Of a stretch of DNA of 64,000 nt, positions 1 through 8,259 are shown piece after piece. A model generated the notes under the pieces. That model did not search any database. It had not been told where the DNA came from and saw nothing but the letters and a program-made list of their open reading frames with translations. The stretch comes from ZC4RG30 sp963726085 (GTDB lineage Bacteria > Pseudomonadota > Gammaproteobacteria > Steroidobacterales > Steroidobacteraceae). Each line of letters opens with the position of its first letter. The first letter of the stretch is position 1. The stretch covers positions 310,001-374,000 of the forward strand of contig CAVSAR010000004.1 in the NCBI GenBank assembly GCA_963726085.1. Direction: 5' to 3'. Made by a program: the position numbers and the translations under genes.

Positions 1-2
1 TG

Positions 3-638
3 GCCATGCTGACGCTGTGGATTCTCTGGCCCGTGGCGTTGTGGAAGCAGACCCGCTACCTGCTTGCCAATGGGGCGTATGGCACCGAGCGGTTCCAGTT
101 CCACGCCACCAAGGGGCAGTTCTACCGCTTCTGCCTGGTGGCGCTGGCCATCATGGTCGCCGCGGGCGTCGTGGCGGCGATCTGCCTCGGCGCGTTGTTT
201 GCGCGGCATCCGGAGTTGCAGCACCTGACGCCGAACCGCGCACAGCCGCCGTCGGTGGCGACAGTGGCGATAATGCTAAAAACCGTCGGTGTGGCCTACC
301 TGATTGCCGGCCCCCTGATATTGCTGGCCGTGTCCTGGCTGCAGGCCAGGTTGATGGATGTGTCCATCGGCGGGCTGACGCTGGGACCGCATCGCCTGTA
401 TGCGCGGCTGCGCACCTGGCCACTGTTCTGGATTTACCTGACCAACCTACTGGCCATGTTCTGCACGCTGGGCCTGTTCTATCCGTGGGCCAAGGTCCGT
501 ATGCTGCGGTACCAGATGTCGAATATCGGGGTGATCGCCAGTGGCAGCCTAGACCAGTTTGTGGCCGACCCGAACATCCAGGCCAGCGCGGTGGGTGAGG
601 GATTGCACGACGTATTCGATATCGACTTCGGGTTCTGA
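3..638 (+). CDS. DUF898 (YjgN-like) inner-membrane protein, 5' end outside the window
   Basis: The frame is open from the first base of the window, so the N-terminus is missing; the ATG at position 6 is probably internal. About 210 residues are visible, with hydrophobic segments near residues 1-12, 45-65, 90-110 and 137-158, consistent with a polytopic membrane protein. The repeated pattern of a membrane segment followed by a short Arg/Tyr-rich stretch (as in TRYLLANGAYGTERF and VRMLRYQMSNIGV) is typical of the DUF898/YjgN family, which has no established biochemical function. The TGA stop overlaps the ATG of the next gene by one base (TGATG), so the two are probably translationally coupled. 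DUF898 proteins are often found next to an M48 peptidase, as here. The family call is good; the role is unknown. Confidence 0.8.
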   Translation, partial: AMLTLWILWPVALWKQTRYLLANGAYGTERFQFHATKGQFYRFCLVALAIMVAAGVVAAICLGALFARHPELQHLTPNRAQPPSVATVAIMLKTVGVAYLIAGPLILLAVSWLQARLMDVSIGGLTLGPHRLYARLRTWPLFWIYLTNLLAMFCTLGLFYPWAKVRMLRYQMSNIGVIASGSLDQFVADPNIQASAVGEGLHDVFDIDFGF

Positions 639-1645
639 TGATCCAGGGCTGGTACTTCGATTCACGCAGCTCGGCGGCCGGCGCGGCCCAGCTGCAAGCC
701 GGCGCAGACGGATCGATTTACCTGCAGGCGAACGGCCGGCAGCAGGTGTTCAGCCTGGAGCAGCTGCAGATATCGGACCGAATAGGCAGCGTTCCGCGGC
801 GCATCCGTTTTCCGGATGCATCGGAATTCGAGACCGGTGACAACGATGCGGTTGACCTGCTGCTGGGCGCCGCCGGGCCGCGCCAGACGTGGGTGCACCG
901 GCTGGAGCGCAATTGGGGCATTGCCGTCGCGGCCTTGGGCATGGTGGTCGCGGTCTGTTTCCTGTTCCTGCGCTTCGGATTGCCGGTGGCCGCCGGCTGG
1001 GTGGCCACTGTCCTGCCGTCCTCCACCGACCGGATCATTGGCCAGCACGGCCTGCAGATCCTGGATCACGGTGTCTTCAAACCCAGCAAGCTCGACGCGC
1101 AGCGCCAGGCCAACCTGCAGAACCTGTTCTCGCGCATGACCGCGACGCTGCACGACGGGCACGACTATCGCCTGGAGCTGCGTGATTCCCCCGCGCTGGG
1201 GCCCAACGCCATTGCGCTGCCGGCGGGCATCGTCGTGATGACCGACCAGCTGGCGAGGCTGGCGGCCAACGACGAGGAACTGATGGCGGTGCTGGCCCAC
1301 GAGATCGGCCACGTGCGCGGCCGGCATGCGCTGCGCCAGATGATCGAGGGCGTGGGCGTCTCGGCCATTGCCGTGGTGGTGCTCGGAGACATGAGTTCGA
1401 TCACCGCGCTGGCAGGGGCGGCCCCGGTGTTGCTGTACACGCGCAATTCGCGGCAATTGGAGAGCGAGGCGGATGCGTTTTCGCGGCAATGGCTGCGCGA
1501 CAACCACGTTCCGCAACAACGCTTCGATGACATACTGTGCCGCATGGTCGACAATGCCAGCCACAAGGACGCGCCATTGCCGCCGTTCCTTGCAACGCAC
1601 CCGGCGATTCATGATCGCGCGCACTGCGCGCAAGGGGCTAAATAA
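638..1645 (+). CDS. M48-family membrane-associated zinc metallopeptidase
   Basis: A 335-residue protein. Residues 1-90 are soluble, a membrane segment lies at about 95-120, and an M48 peptidase domain fills the rest. The zinc motif HEIGH is at 221-225 and the expected third ligand Glu is at 275 in an ESEAD motif, so the active site looks complete. M48 enzymes of this type (HtpX/BepA/LoiP relatives) degrade or quality-control envelope proteins; the substrate here cannot be told. It overlaps the DUF898 gene by one base, and the glutathione peroxidase ATG directly follows its TAA. The three genes look like one operon. The N-terminal domain is unlike HtpX, which has a different membrane topology. 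Confidence 0.85.
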   Translation: MIQGWYFDSRSSAAGAAQLQAGADGSIYLQANGRQQVFSLEQLQISDRIGSVPRRIRFPDASEFETGDNDAVDLLLGAAGPRQTWVHRLERNWGIAVAALGMVVAVCFLFLRFGLPVAAGWVATVLPSSTDRIIGQHGLQILDHGVFKPSKLDAQRQANLQNLFSRMTATLHDGHDYRLELRDSPALGPNAIALPAGIVVMTDQLARLAANDEELMAVLAHEIGHVRGRHALRQMIEGVGVSAIAVVVLGDMSSITALAGAAPVLLYTRNSRQLESEADAFSRQWLRDNHVPQQRFDDILCRMVDNASHKDAPLPPFLATHPAIHDRAHCAQGAK

Positions 1646-2125
1646 ATGGACATCTATTCGTTTTCGGCGCGCCGCCTCGGCGGCGCGCAAGAGTCACTGG
1701 CGGATTTTCGCGGCCAGGTGCTGCTGGTGGTCAATGTCGCCAGCCAGTGCGGCATGACGCCGCAATACACCGGGCTCGAGGCGCTGTACCGCAAGTACCA
1801 CGACCGCGGCTTCGCCGTGCTGGGGTTTCCCTGCAACCAGTTCGGCGCGCAGGAACCAGGCACGGAGGCGGAGATCCAGTCGTTCTGCAGCACCAGCTAC
1901 GACGTCACGTTCCCGCTGTTCTCCAAGATCGACGTCAATGGCGCCGGTGCGCATCCGCTGTACGCCTGGCTCAAAGGCGAGAAGCCCGGCGTGCTGGGCA
2001 CCGAGGCCATCAAGTGGAACTTCACCAAGTTCCTGGTGGATCGCGATGGCACGGTCCTGCGCCGTTACGCACCCACCGACAAACCCGAGGACCTCGACGC
2101 CGCCGTGGCCGCAGCGCTGCTGTAG
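1646..2125 (+). CDS. glutathione peroxidase (cysteine type)
   Basis: A 159-residue thioredoxin-fold peroxidase that reduces hydrogen peroxide or lipid hydroperoxides with thiols. The peroxidatic residue is Cys35 (NVASQCGMT), not selenocysteine. The other tetrad residues are visible: Gln65 in GFPCNQFG, and Trp124/Asn125 in KWNFTKF. Length matches bacterial BtuE/GPx proteins and there is no signal peptide, so it is cytosolic. The ATG follows the TAA of the M48 gene with no spacer, which implies cotranscription. Bacterial members often prefer thioredoxin over glutathione; which one is used here cannot be read from sequence. Confidence 0.93.
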   Translation: MDIYSFSARRLGGAQESLADFRGQVLLVVNVASQCGMTPQYTGLEALYRKYHDRGFAVLGFPCNQFGAQEPGTEAEIQSFCSTSYDVTFPLFSKIDVNGAGAHPLYAWLKGEKPGVLGTEAIKWNFTKFLVDRDGTVLRRYAPTDKPEDLDAAVAAALL

Positions 2126-2134
2126 GGGCTGCTT

Positions 2135-3740
2135 GTGACCAAACAGGAACGCAAGGTCATCCTGGCCTCGTCGCTGGGAACGATATTCGAGTGGTACGAC
2201 TTCTACCTTTACGCTTCGCTGGCTACGATCATTGCGAAGCACTTCTTCTCTAATCTCGATCCGACCTCGGCACTCGTTTTCGCGCTTCTGGTATTCGCTG
2301 CAGGCTTCATAGTGCGACCCTTTGGCGCACTGGTATTCGGCCGACTGGGTGATCGCATCGGGCGCAAGCACACCTTCCTGATCACGATGGTGATCATGGG
2401 TGTATCCACTTTTCTCGTCGGCGTGCTGCCGAGTTACGCCACGCTGGGTGTGGCGGCGCCAGCCGGGCTGATCGTGCTGCGCCTGCTGCAGGGCTTGGCA
2501 TTAGGCGGGGAATACGGTGGTGCAGCTACTTATGTAGCCGAACACGCACCCGACAATCGACGCGGTGAGTTCACTTCGTGGATCCAGACCACGGCGACGC
2601 TGGGGCTGTTCCTGTCGCTGATGGTGATCCTGGGAACGCGCACCGCACTTGGCGAAGGCGCATTCGCGGCTTGGGGCTGGCGCATTCCGTTCCTGGTGTC
2701 GCTTGCTGCTGCTGGCGCTGAGTGTCTGGATCCGCATGTCCATGGCCGAGTCCCCCATCTTCCAGAAGATGAAGGACGAAGGGCAGACCTCCAAGGCGCC
2801 GCTGAAGGAGGCCTTTGGCCAGTGGCAGAACCTCAAGCTCGTGATACTGGCGCTGCTGGGGCTGACCGCAGGGCAGGCCGTGGTCTGGTACGCGGGCCAG
2901 TTCTACGCCCTGCTATTCCTGACGCAGACACTCAAGGTGGATGGCGCAACGGCCAACCTGCTGGTGGCACTGGCACTGTTGATCGGCACGCCCTTCTTCC
3001 TGCTGTTCGGCTGGCTGTCGGATCGCATCGGTCGCAAGCCCATCATCCTGGCTGGCTGCCTGCTTGCGGCGCTGACGTATTTTCCGCTGTTCAAGGCGCT
3101 GACCAGTGCGGGCAATCCGGCGCTGGCTCACGCGCTGGTCGCAGCGCCGGTCCAGCTCGTGGCTGACCCAAAGGAGTGTTCTTTCCAATTCAATCCGACC
3201 GGCACGAGGAAGTTTACGAGCAGCTGTGATGTAGCAAAACAGGCTTTGGCCAGCGCGTCGGCCAACTACGATAGCGTGCGGGGCACGGGCGCGGCCATCG
3301 TGCGTGTGGGCAGCGCTGAATTTCACGTTCCCACAGCAGCGCAAGGCGACGCACCCTTCCGCAAGGAACTGGGCGCTGCGTTGACCGCTGCCGGATATCC
3401 CACCGCGGCCGATCCGGCCACCATCAACAAGCCGCTGGTGGTGGCCATCCTGACGCTGCTGGTGCTGTACGTGACCATGGTCTACGGGCCTATCGCCGCG
3501 GCGCTGGTGGAGATGTTCCCGACGCGCATCCGCTACACATCGATGTCATTTCCGTATCACGTGGGCAATGGGTGGTTTGGCGGCTTGCTGCCGACCACAG
3601 CATTTGCCATCGTGGCGCAGACCGGCAATATCTACAGCGGCCTGTGGTATCCGGTGGTGATCGCCGCCATCACGTTCGTAATCGGCGCGCTGTTCCTGCG
3701 CGAATCGCGCGAGCGCAACGCTGCACTAACTTTTGACTAG
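2135..3740 (+). CDS. MFS transporter, metabolite:H+ symporter (MHS) type, frameshifted
   Basis: A 12-helix MFS carrier of the ProP/ShiA/KgtP-like MHS family, starting at GTG 2135 and broken by one frameshift. The first frame gives TM1-6, with the family motif GRLGDRIGRKHTF. It leaves register after RIPFLVS, and a second frame (+1) resumes at once with LLLLALSVWIRM and runs through TM7-12 to the stop at 3738-3740. One extra T at 2703-2704 explains the break; removing it gives about 534 residues. A hydrophilic insertion of about 95 residues with two cysteines lies between late membrane segments, making this longer than the usual 430-450. The substrate is probably a carboxylate or zwitterion. 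Its stop shares CTAG with the convergent gene. Confidence 0.75.
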
Positions 3741-4507
3741 AGTCGCACGTCTATGTCCACGCGGCGTCGTGATGGCTCAACCAGGCCGTCAGTACCTTCC
3801 ACTGGTGCCGGCTTTGCGGCCAGCTGTGTCCGTACCACCAGGATTGCAGGATCGACACCAAGCCGACGTAGCGATTCGGCCGCGAATTGCGCGCGTGCGC
3901 CAGCCATCTCTGGTCGTTCAGCCAATGTGTGGCCTGAAACCTGGGCGGGCGTGGTGGCTGCATAACCTGTGATGATGATCTGCCGCGGCTTCACGGCGCG
4001 GATCCATGTGATCGCCTGATCGAGAAGGTAATCATCCAGCTGGTAGGTGGCAAAGGTGCGGTTGTAATCGAAGACTAGGCTGAACACGCGATCCGACCAG
4101 GGCTTCGGCGGGAGCGGGCGAGCTTCTGAAAGCGGACGCACATTGCGCTTCGGCAATACGAAGCGGCGACCGGGGAACCCTTCGGCGGGAAGCATGTGGC
4201 GTGTGCAGGCATCTGGCAACACGGACACCCGCACCGGGTCCAGTACGACACCGCCGCAGGCGTTGTCCTGGACTGCCGACACGCTGCCCTCGACCAGCAC
4301 GGCGTAGTTCCAGTCCGGCTTGGTCGGCGCCTTGCTGATGTCGTAGCGGATCCCCGATGGCGCATGATCCGTGAGCCAGCAACCGGACTTGCGGCCAGCG
4401 TCAGCATCCCTGTAGATCGGGCAACTGATGAAGCGCAGCTCGTCGGCGGCCAACAACGCCGGAATGCCGAGTAGGCCAATCACCAGCACCCCAGTACTCG
4501 CCTTCAC
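3737..4507 (-). CDS. exported protein with a C-terminal OmpA-like domain
   Basis: About 256 residues. The GTG at 4507 is preferred: it overlaps the TGA of the upstream cytochrome gene as GTGA, and it places a signal-peptide-like segment (VLVIGLLGIPALLAAD) at the N-terminus. Upstream codons in the same frame lie inside the cytochrome gene. Residues about 150-256 resemble the OmpA/MotB peptidoglycan-binding fold: a strand SLVFDYNRTF, a helix, a strand IIITGYA, then a closing RRRVDIDVRL. The N-terminal half has four cysteines and matches no family I know. It is the last gene of the TonB receptor/cytochrome operon, which suggests a periplasmic wall-anchored partner. The role is unknown. Confidence 0.6.
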   Translation of the reverse strand: MKASTGVLVIGLLGIPALLAADELRFISCPIYRDADAGRKSGCWLTDHAPSGIRYDISKAPTKPDWNYAVLVEGSVSAVQDNACGGVVLDPVRVSVLPDACTRHMLPAEGFPGRRFVLPKRNVRPLSEARPLPPKPWSDRVFSLVFDYNRTFATYQLDDYLLDQAITWIRAVKPRQIIITGYAATTPAQVSGHTLAERPEMAGARAQFAAESLRRLGVDPAILVVRTQLAAKPAPVEGTDGLVEPSRRRVDIDVRL

Positions 4508-6015
4508 AGCGCGCCCATCAGGTTCACGAGATCCTGCTTTTCCTGTTCGGTGTAACCGATGTTGTATCGGCGCTCGTAATATTCGATAACGGCACGAAGA
4601 TCCTTTGCCGAACCGTTGCTGAAATAGGGGGCGCGCGCCGCAAGGCCACGCATCGATTGCAATGTGATCTTGCCCACATCCGCGCAACGACCCGTCGTCA
4701 GCGCGAATCCCGGATCATGGGTAAGGATCGTATGGCCGTAGTGCGGGTGCGGCTCTTTGAGACAGGTCACGCGGAACAATGGCAGGTGCGGCGCGGCGTC
4801 TGCAAACGGTTCGTTCGTGGTACCCAGATCCACCTGTCCCGGTGCAACGTCGTTACCCATCTGGGACATGTTGTGACAGAAGACACAGCTGTTGCGCACT
4901 GGATTGCCGAAGCCCATTGGAGAGTTAATGCCCGCGCTGTCGCTGATGAGAAATGTCTTGTCCCGGAACACGCGCGCCCCGCGCGCGACTGACGCACGAT
5001 ATTCCCGTTGTTGGGGCGTCAACGATGCGTCGTCGGCACCGGGCTTCTCCCAGGCCGCAAACTCGCTCCATACGGGCCGGCCATTGTCCGACCCCAGCAT
5101 GCCTGGCGTCGAGTCGGCCAGCAGCTTCGGCCCGCCTTCGGCACCCCCGCCATCGAGACTGCCGCCGATGCTATTGCGCTGCTGGGCAGTGAAAACACGT
5201 AATTCGAAATCGACGATCTGCTGGAGCTGCTGCGGTGCAAGGCGGCCGACAAACTGCAGGTGTGTCAGTGCGGCGTCGCGCGCCTGGGCATTCAGCGTGA
5301 TGGCCCGATTATCGGCCATCAGGTTGCCCGACAGCAGGACGCCGGTCTCAGGGTCGCGCGGCAGCGGCAGGCTCTGCTTCGGGTCGTATTCGAACCCCAC
5401 TGCGATCAGGTACTTCAGGTTCGCTGCCGGTCGCACGCGACGATATACCGAGATCGAAGGCGCCGCCGCCTTCAGGCCATAGTCGCGTGAGCCATTGCAA
5501 CCAGTGGGGTCGCGCAGGACCTCGATCGAGAAATCCGGCGTGATGCGCCGGCCAGCCCCATCGATTGGTGGCCACGCGCGCTGCACCCTGATGAGGCCGA
5601 AGTCGAGCAGTAGGGAGTGCGAGGCGCGTTCACCCTGAGGTAGATTCGGGCAGTTCGAGCCATCGATTGCCGCGAATAGCGGATCGCGCCCCTGGTTGGC
5701 AGCCCAGCGTGAACGCGCGGACTCCGCCGAGAGGCTCATGGCATCTGCCGGCTGATGACAGGTGACGCAGGCACGAGCATTGCTGCCGAGTGGCTCGAAG
5801 AACGGATGGCCCTTGGTATCGAGTGGTTGGCCGGCGAGCAGTACTCGAATCGTTCCCGCCGCATCGCTGTATTCTAGCGTTGCCGGCCATGTACGCCCTT
5901 GCCCGGGCCCCCACCAGCGATCCGGTGCGTCGTCGCCGCGGGCGTGGGGGAGCGCCAGAGCGACCAACACAAAAACCAAGGCCGGAATCGCGATGAAGGC
6001 CCGGGGTCCGGTCAC
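4504..6015 (-). CDS. exported two-haem cytochrome c, di-haem peroxidase/MauG-like
   Basis: A 503-residue protein with a signal peptide at about 1-27 and two c-type haem motifs, CVTCH at 83-87 and CVFCH at 377-381. The C-terminus (ARAPYFSNGSAKDLRAVIEY) matches the closing segment of the di-haem cytochrome c peroxidase family. The roughly 290-residue spacing between haem motifs and the overall length exceed the classical 330-350-residue peroxidases, so this belongs to a longer, less studied branch. It probably oxidises a periplasmic substrate or passes electrons. It lies 10 bp downstream of a TonB receptor and overlaps the OmpA-like gene by 4 bp; all three should be transcribed from the operator at 8207-8220. 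Confidence 0.75.
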   Translation of the reverse strand: MTGPRAFIAIPALVFVLVALALPHARGDDAPDRWWGPGQGRTWPATLEYSDAAGTIRVLLAGQPLDTKGHPFFEPLGSNARACVTCHQPADAMSLSAESARSRWAANQGRDPLFAAIDGSNCPNLPQGERASHSLLLDFGLIRVQRAWPPIDGAGRRITPDFSIEVLRDPTGCNGSRDYGLKAAAPSISVYRRVRPAANLKYLIAVGFEYDPKQSLPLPRDPETGVLLSGNLMADNRAITLNAQARDAALTHLQFVGRLAPQQLQQIVDFELRVFTAQQRNSIGGSLDGGGAEGGPKLLADSTPGMLGSDNGRPVWSEFAAWEKPGADDASLTPQQREYRASVARGARVFRDKTFLISDSAGINSPMGFGNPVRNSCVFCHNMSQMGNDVAPGQVDLGTTNEPFADAAPHLPLFRVTCLKEPHPHYGHTILTHDPGFALTTGRCADVGKITLQSMRGLAARAPYFSNGSAKDLRAVIEYYERRYNIGYTEQEKQDLVNLMGAL

Positions 6016-6025
6016 GAAGACCTCG

Positions 6026-8173
6026 TCAGTTGCCGAAATTGAACTTCACGCGCGCGCCGTACTGCAGCGGTGCGCCATAAATGATGCCACCAGTAGCACT
6101 CGAGGAGTTCTGGATCTGCGACGCGATGTAGGTATTGTCCGAAAAGTTTGTGACGAAGGCTTCGACCAGCCAGTGTTTGCCCTGATCCCAGGTCAGCCGC
6201 GCATCCCATACGTTGCGCGACGGCACAATCGTTGCGGTGCTCGGGAAAGGCGTGGCCAGCTGCTGGTCGATGTAGGACCACTGTAGCCTGGGGGTCAACG
6301 TGCCGCTACCGAGCGCAATTCTGTAGTCCACACCAGCGCTCATCGTGAACTGCGGTGAAAACACCAGGTCCGAACCCTTCGGCACGACCTGTGGCAGGTT
6401 CGTTGAGGTGTTGACGATCAACGCGTCTTCGGCAAATTCAGCATTGAGCCAGCCGAGCCCGGCGTTCACGCCAAAGCCGCCGAAGCGTCCGGTGACTTCC
6501 AGCTCCGCTCCCCAGGCCTTACCGGAAGCTGCGTTCTGCGTGAGCGGCAGGCCGTTGTAGAGGCTCGACAGCTGGATGTCCTTGTAGTCGGAATAGAAAA
6601 CATCGCCGTTGACGCGCAGTCGCCCGTCGAGCACCGTCGTCTTCACGCCGGTCTCATAGACCAGGTTCGTCTCCGGTTTGAAGTTCGGAGTGTTCAGCGT
6701 CAGGTTTACGCCGCCGGCCTTGTAGCCCTTCGAAATCGTGCCGTAGACCAGAGTGTCGCCGGACACGTGGAAGTTCACGCCGGCCTTGCCAGTGTATTCG
6801 TTGGAAGACGCTGGCGGCCCGATGTGGTCGGTGCCCGGCGGCAGCGGGGGTCCCGGCAGCGCGATGCGGTTATAGAGCTGTGTGTCATCTGAGTAACGCA
6901 GGCCGCCGATTAGTTCCAGCCGGTCCGTGACGAACGCGTTAATCTGGCCGAATACCGACTTCGACGCATTGTCGGCTTCGGTCATGATCGTCGAATTGGA
7001 GGCGACAAAATCGGTCGTGTGCCGGTTGTCCCGCAACAGCGTAACCGGGACATTCTCGTCAAGATAAAATGCGCCCACTACCCACTGGATCGGGCCCTCG
7101 CCGGTGGACAGCAGGTTCAGCTCGTAGATCCAGGTAACGAAGCGGGTGCTGGCAAAGGAGACCCGGCCCACGTTGGCAGCCGGAGGCTGGGGCTTCGCGG
7201 TGGCGGTGCGATCACCGTCGCTCTGGTCGCGCGTCTGGCCGTCTTGCCAGCTGGCCTGGAATCGCAGGTCCATACCATCGGTGAGTCCGTAGCGCAGCTC
7301 GGCGCTGGCGCGTTGCCCTTCCTGCGTCATGAACGAACGCCCATCCTCCTCGATAGTGAATGGATCACTGGTGACCAGATCACTGCGGTTCTTGACCGCG
7401 TTGTTATCGGTCTTCCAGTCGAAGTGTTCGTACATCAGGTTCGCGTTGAATCGACCGCCGGTGGTGCGGAAGGCCATGTTCACGCGCTGCGAGTCGTTTG
7501 CGACATCGCCAGGCTGGCTCCCGCTGGGCCCGATATTCGTGGTGAAGCTGTCGCGCTTATCGTGCACCGCCGCGACGCGCACGGCGAAGTTATCGCTGAA
7601 GCCCAGGTTCGCTGCGCCGATGGTCCTCATCCAGTCGTAGTTGCCAAAAGTTTGCTCGACGCTGCCCGAGTATTTGCCGAATTCGGGCTTTGGCGTACGT
7701 ACGTAGATCGCGCCGCCGGTTGAGTTCTGGCCAGTCAGTGTGCCCTGCGGGCCGCGCAGCACCTCGATGGAATTGATGTCGTAGAACGACTGGCCGATAA
7801 ACTGCTCATGCGGAATCAGCTGGCCATCGAGGTAGTAGGCCACGCCAGGGCTCGACGTAGGCGCCGACTGCGCGATGCCGACGCCGCGGATGTTTACGAA
7901 GGTGGAGCGGTTGACCACGTTGATCGCTATCGATGGCGCGACCAACTGGATGTCGTTGAGGTCTGTGACACCCAGTTTATCCAGTTGCTCGCCGCTGAAT
8001 ACCGAGGCCGAAATGGGCACGTCCTGGAGGTTCTGAGCGCGCCGTTCAGCCGTGACCACCACTTCGCTGAGTACGTCGTCGTCGCTGGCGGCCTTGGCGG
8101 CGGGCGCGGAAAGGGCCAGCGCGACGGCGCTGGCCACCAGCAGCCTGGATGGAACATTCCTGGAAGTGCGCAT
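6026..8173 (-). CDS. TonB-dependent outer-membrane receptor
   Basis: A 715-residue receptor. ATG 8173 is chosen because a clean signal peptide follows (SRLLVASAVALALSAPAAKA) and GGGGGA lies 5-10 bases upstream; the open frame continues further upstream but encodes no leader. A TonB box (SEVVVTAERR) is followed by the plug domain (DVPISASVFSGEQLDKLGV ... EVLRGPQGTL) and a 22-strand barrel ending in VKFNFGN with the usual terminal aromatic. It imports a large or scarce ligand, driven by TonB-ExbB-ExbD; the ligand is unknown. It is the first gene of an operon with the two-haem cytochrome and OmpA-like protein. A LacI-type operator is 33 bp upstream of its start. Confidence 0.93.
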   Translation of the reverse strand: MRTSRNVPSRLLVASAVALALSAPAAKAASDDDVLSEVVVTAERRAQNLQDVPISASVFSGEQLDKLGVTDLNDIQLVAPSIAINVVNRSTFVNIRGVGIAQSAPTSSPGVAYYLDGQLIPHEQFIGQSFYDINSIEVLRGPQGTLTGQNSTGGAIYVRTPKPEFGKYSGSVEQTFGNYDWMRTIGAANLGFSDNFAVRVAAVHDKRDSFTTNIGPSGSQPGDVANDSQRVNMAFRTTGGRFNANLMYEHFDWKTDNNAVKNRSDLVTSDPFTIEEDGRSFMTQEGQRASAELRYGLTDGMDLRFQASWQDGQTRDQSDGDRTATAKPQPPAANVGRVSFASTRFVTWIYELNLLSTGEGPIQWVVGAFYLDENVPVTLLRDNRHTTDFVASNSTIMTEADNASKSVFGQINAFVTDRLELIGGLRYSDDTQLYNRIALPGPPLPPGTDHIGPPASSNEYTGKAGVNFHVSGDTLVYGTISKGYKAGGVNLTLNTPNFKPETNLVYETGVKTTVLDGRLRVNGDVFYSDYKDIQLSSLYNGLPLTQNAASGKAWGAELEVTGRFGGFGVNAGLGWLNAEFAEDALIVNTSTNLPQVVPKGSDLVFSPQFTMSAGVDYRIALGSGTLTPRLQWSYIDQQLATPFPSTATIVPSRNVWDARLTWDQGKHWLVEAFVTNFSDNTYIASQIQNSSSATGGIIYGAPLQYGARVKFNFGN

Positions 8174-8206
8174 GAATTCCCCCTTTTCGGACCCTTCGGA
8201 TCTCAA

Positions 8207-8220
8207 TGTAAGCGTTTTCA
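8207..8220. promoter_or_regulatory. LacI-family operator A (TonB receptor operon)
   Basis: TGTAAGCGTTTTCA fits the general LacI/GalR pattern TGNAANCGNTTNCA with a central CG. It is the most diverged of five related sites in the window. It lies 33 bp upstream of the TonB receptor ATG, a position suited to repression or activation of that operon. The likely binder is the LacI-family protein encoded at 14644-15648. Confidence 0.6.
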
Positions 8221-8259
8221 CACAGGAAAGGGCGCGCGTCAAGGGGTCCCGGGGCGGTC

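Noticed and set aside
662..1690. A 342-codon minus-strand frame opposite the M48 peptidase
   Set aside because: It is a shadow of the M48 gene; composition is His/Arg/Gln-rich with no domain pattern.
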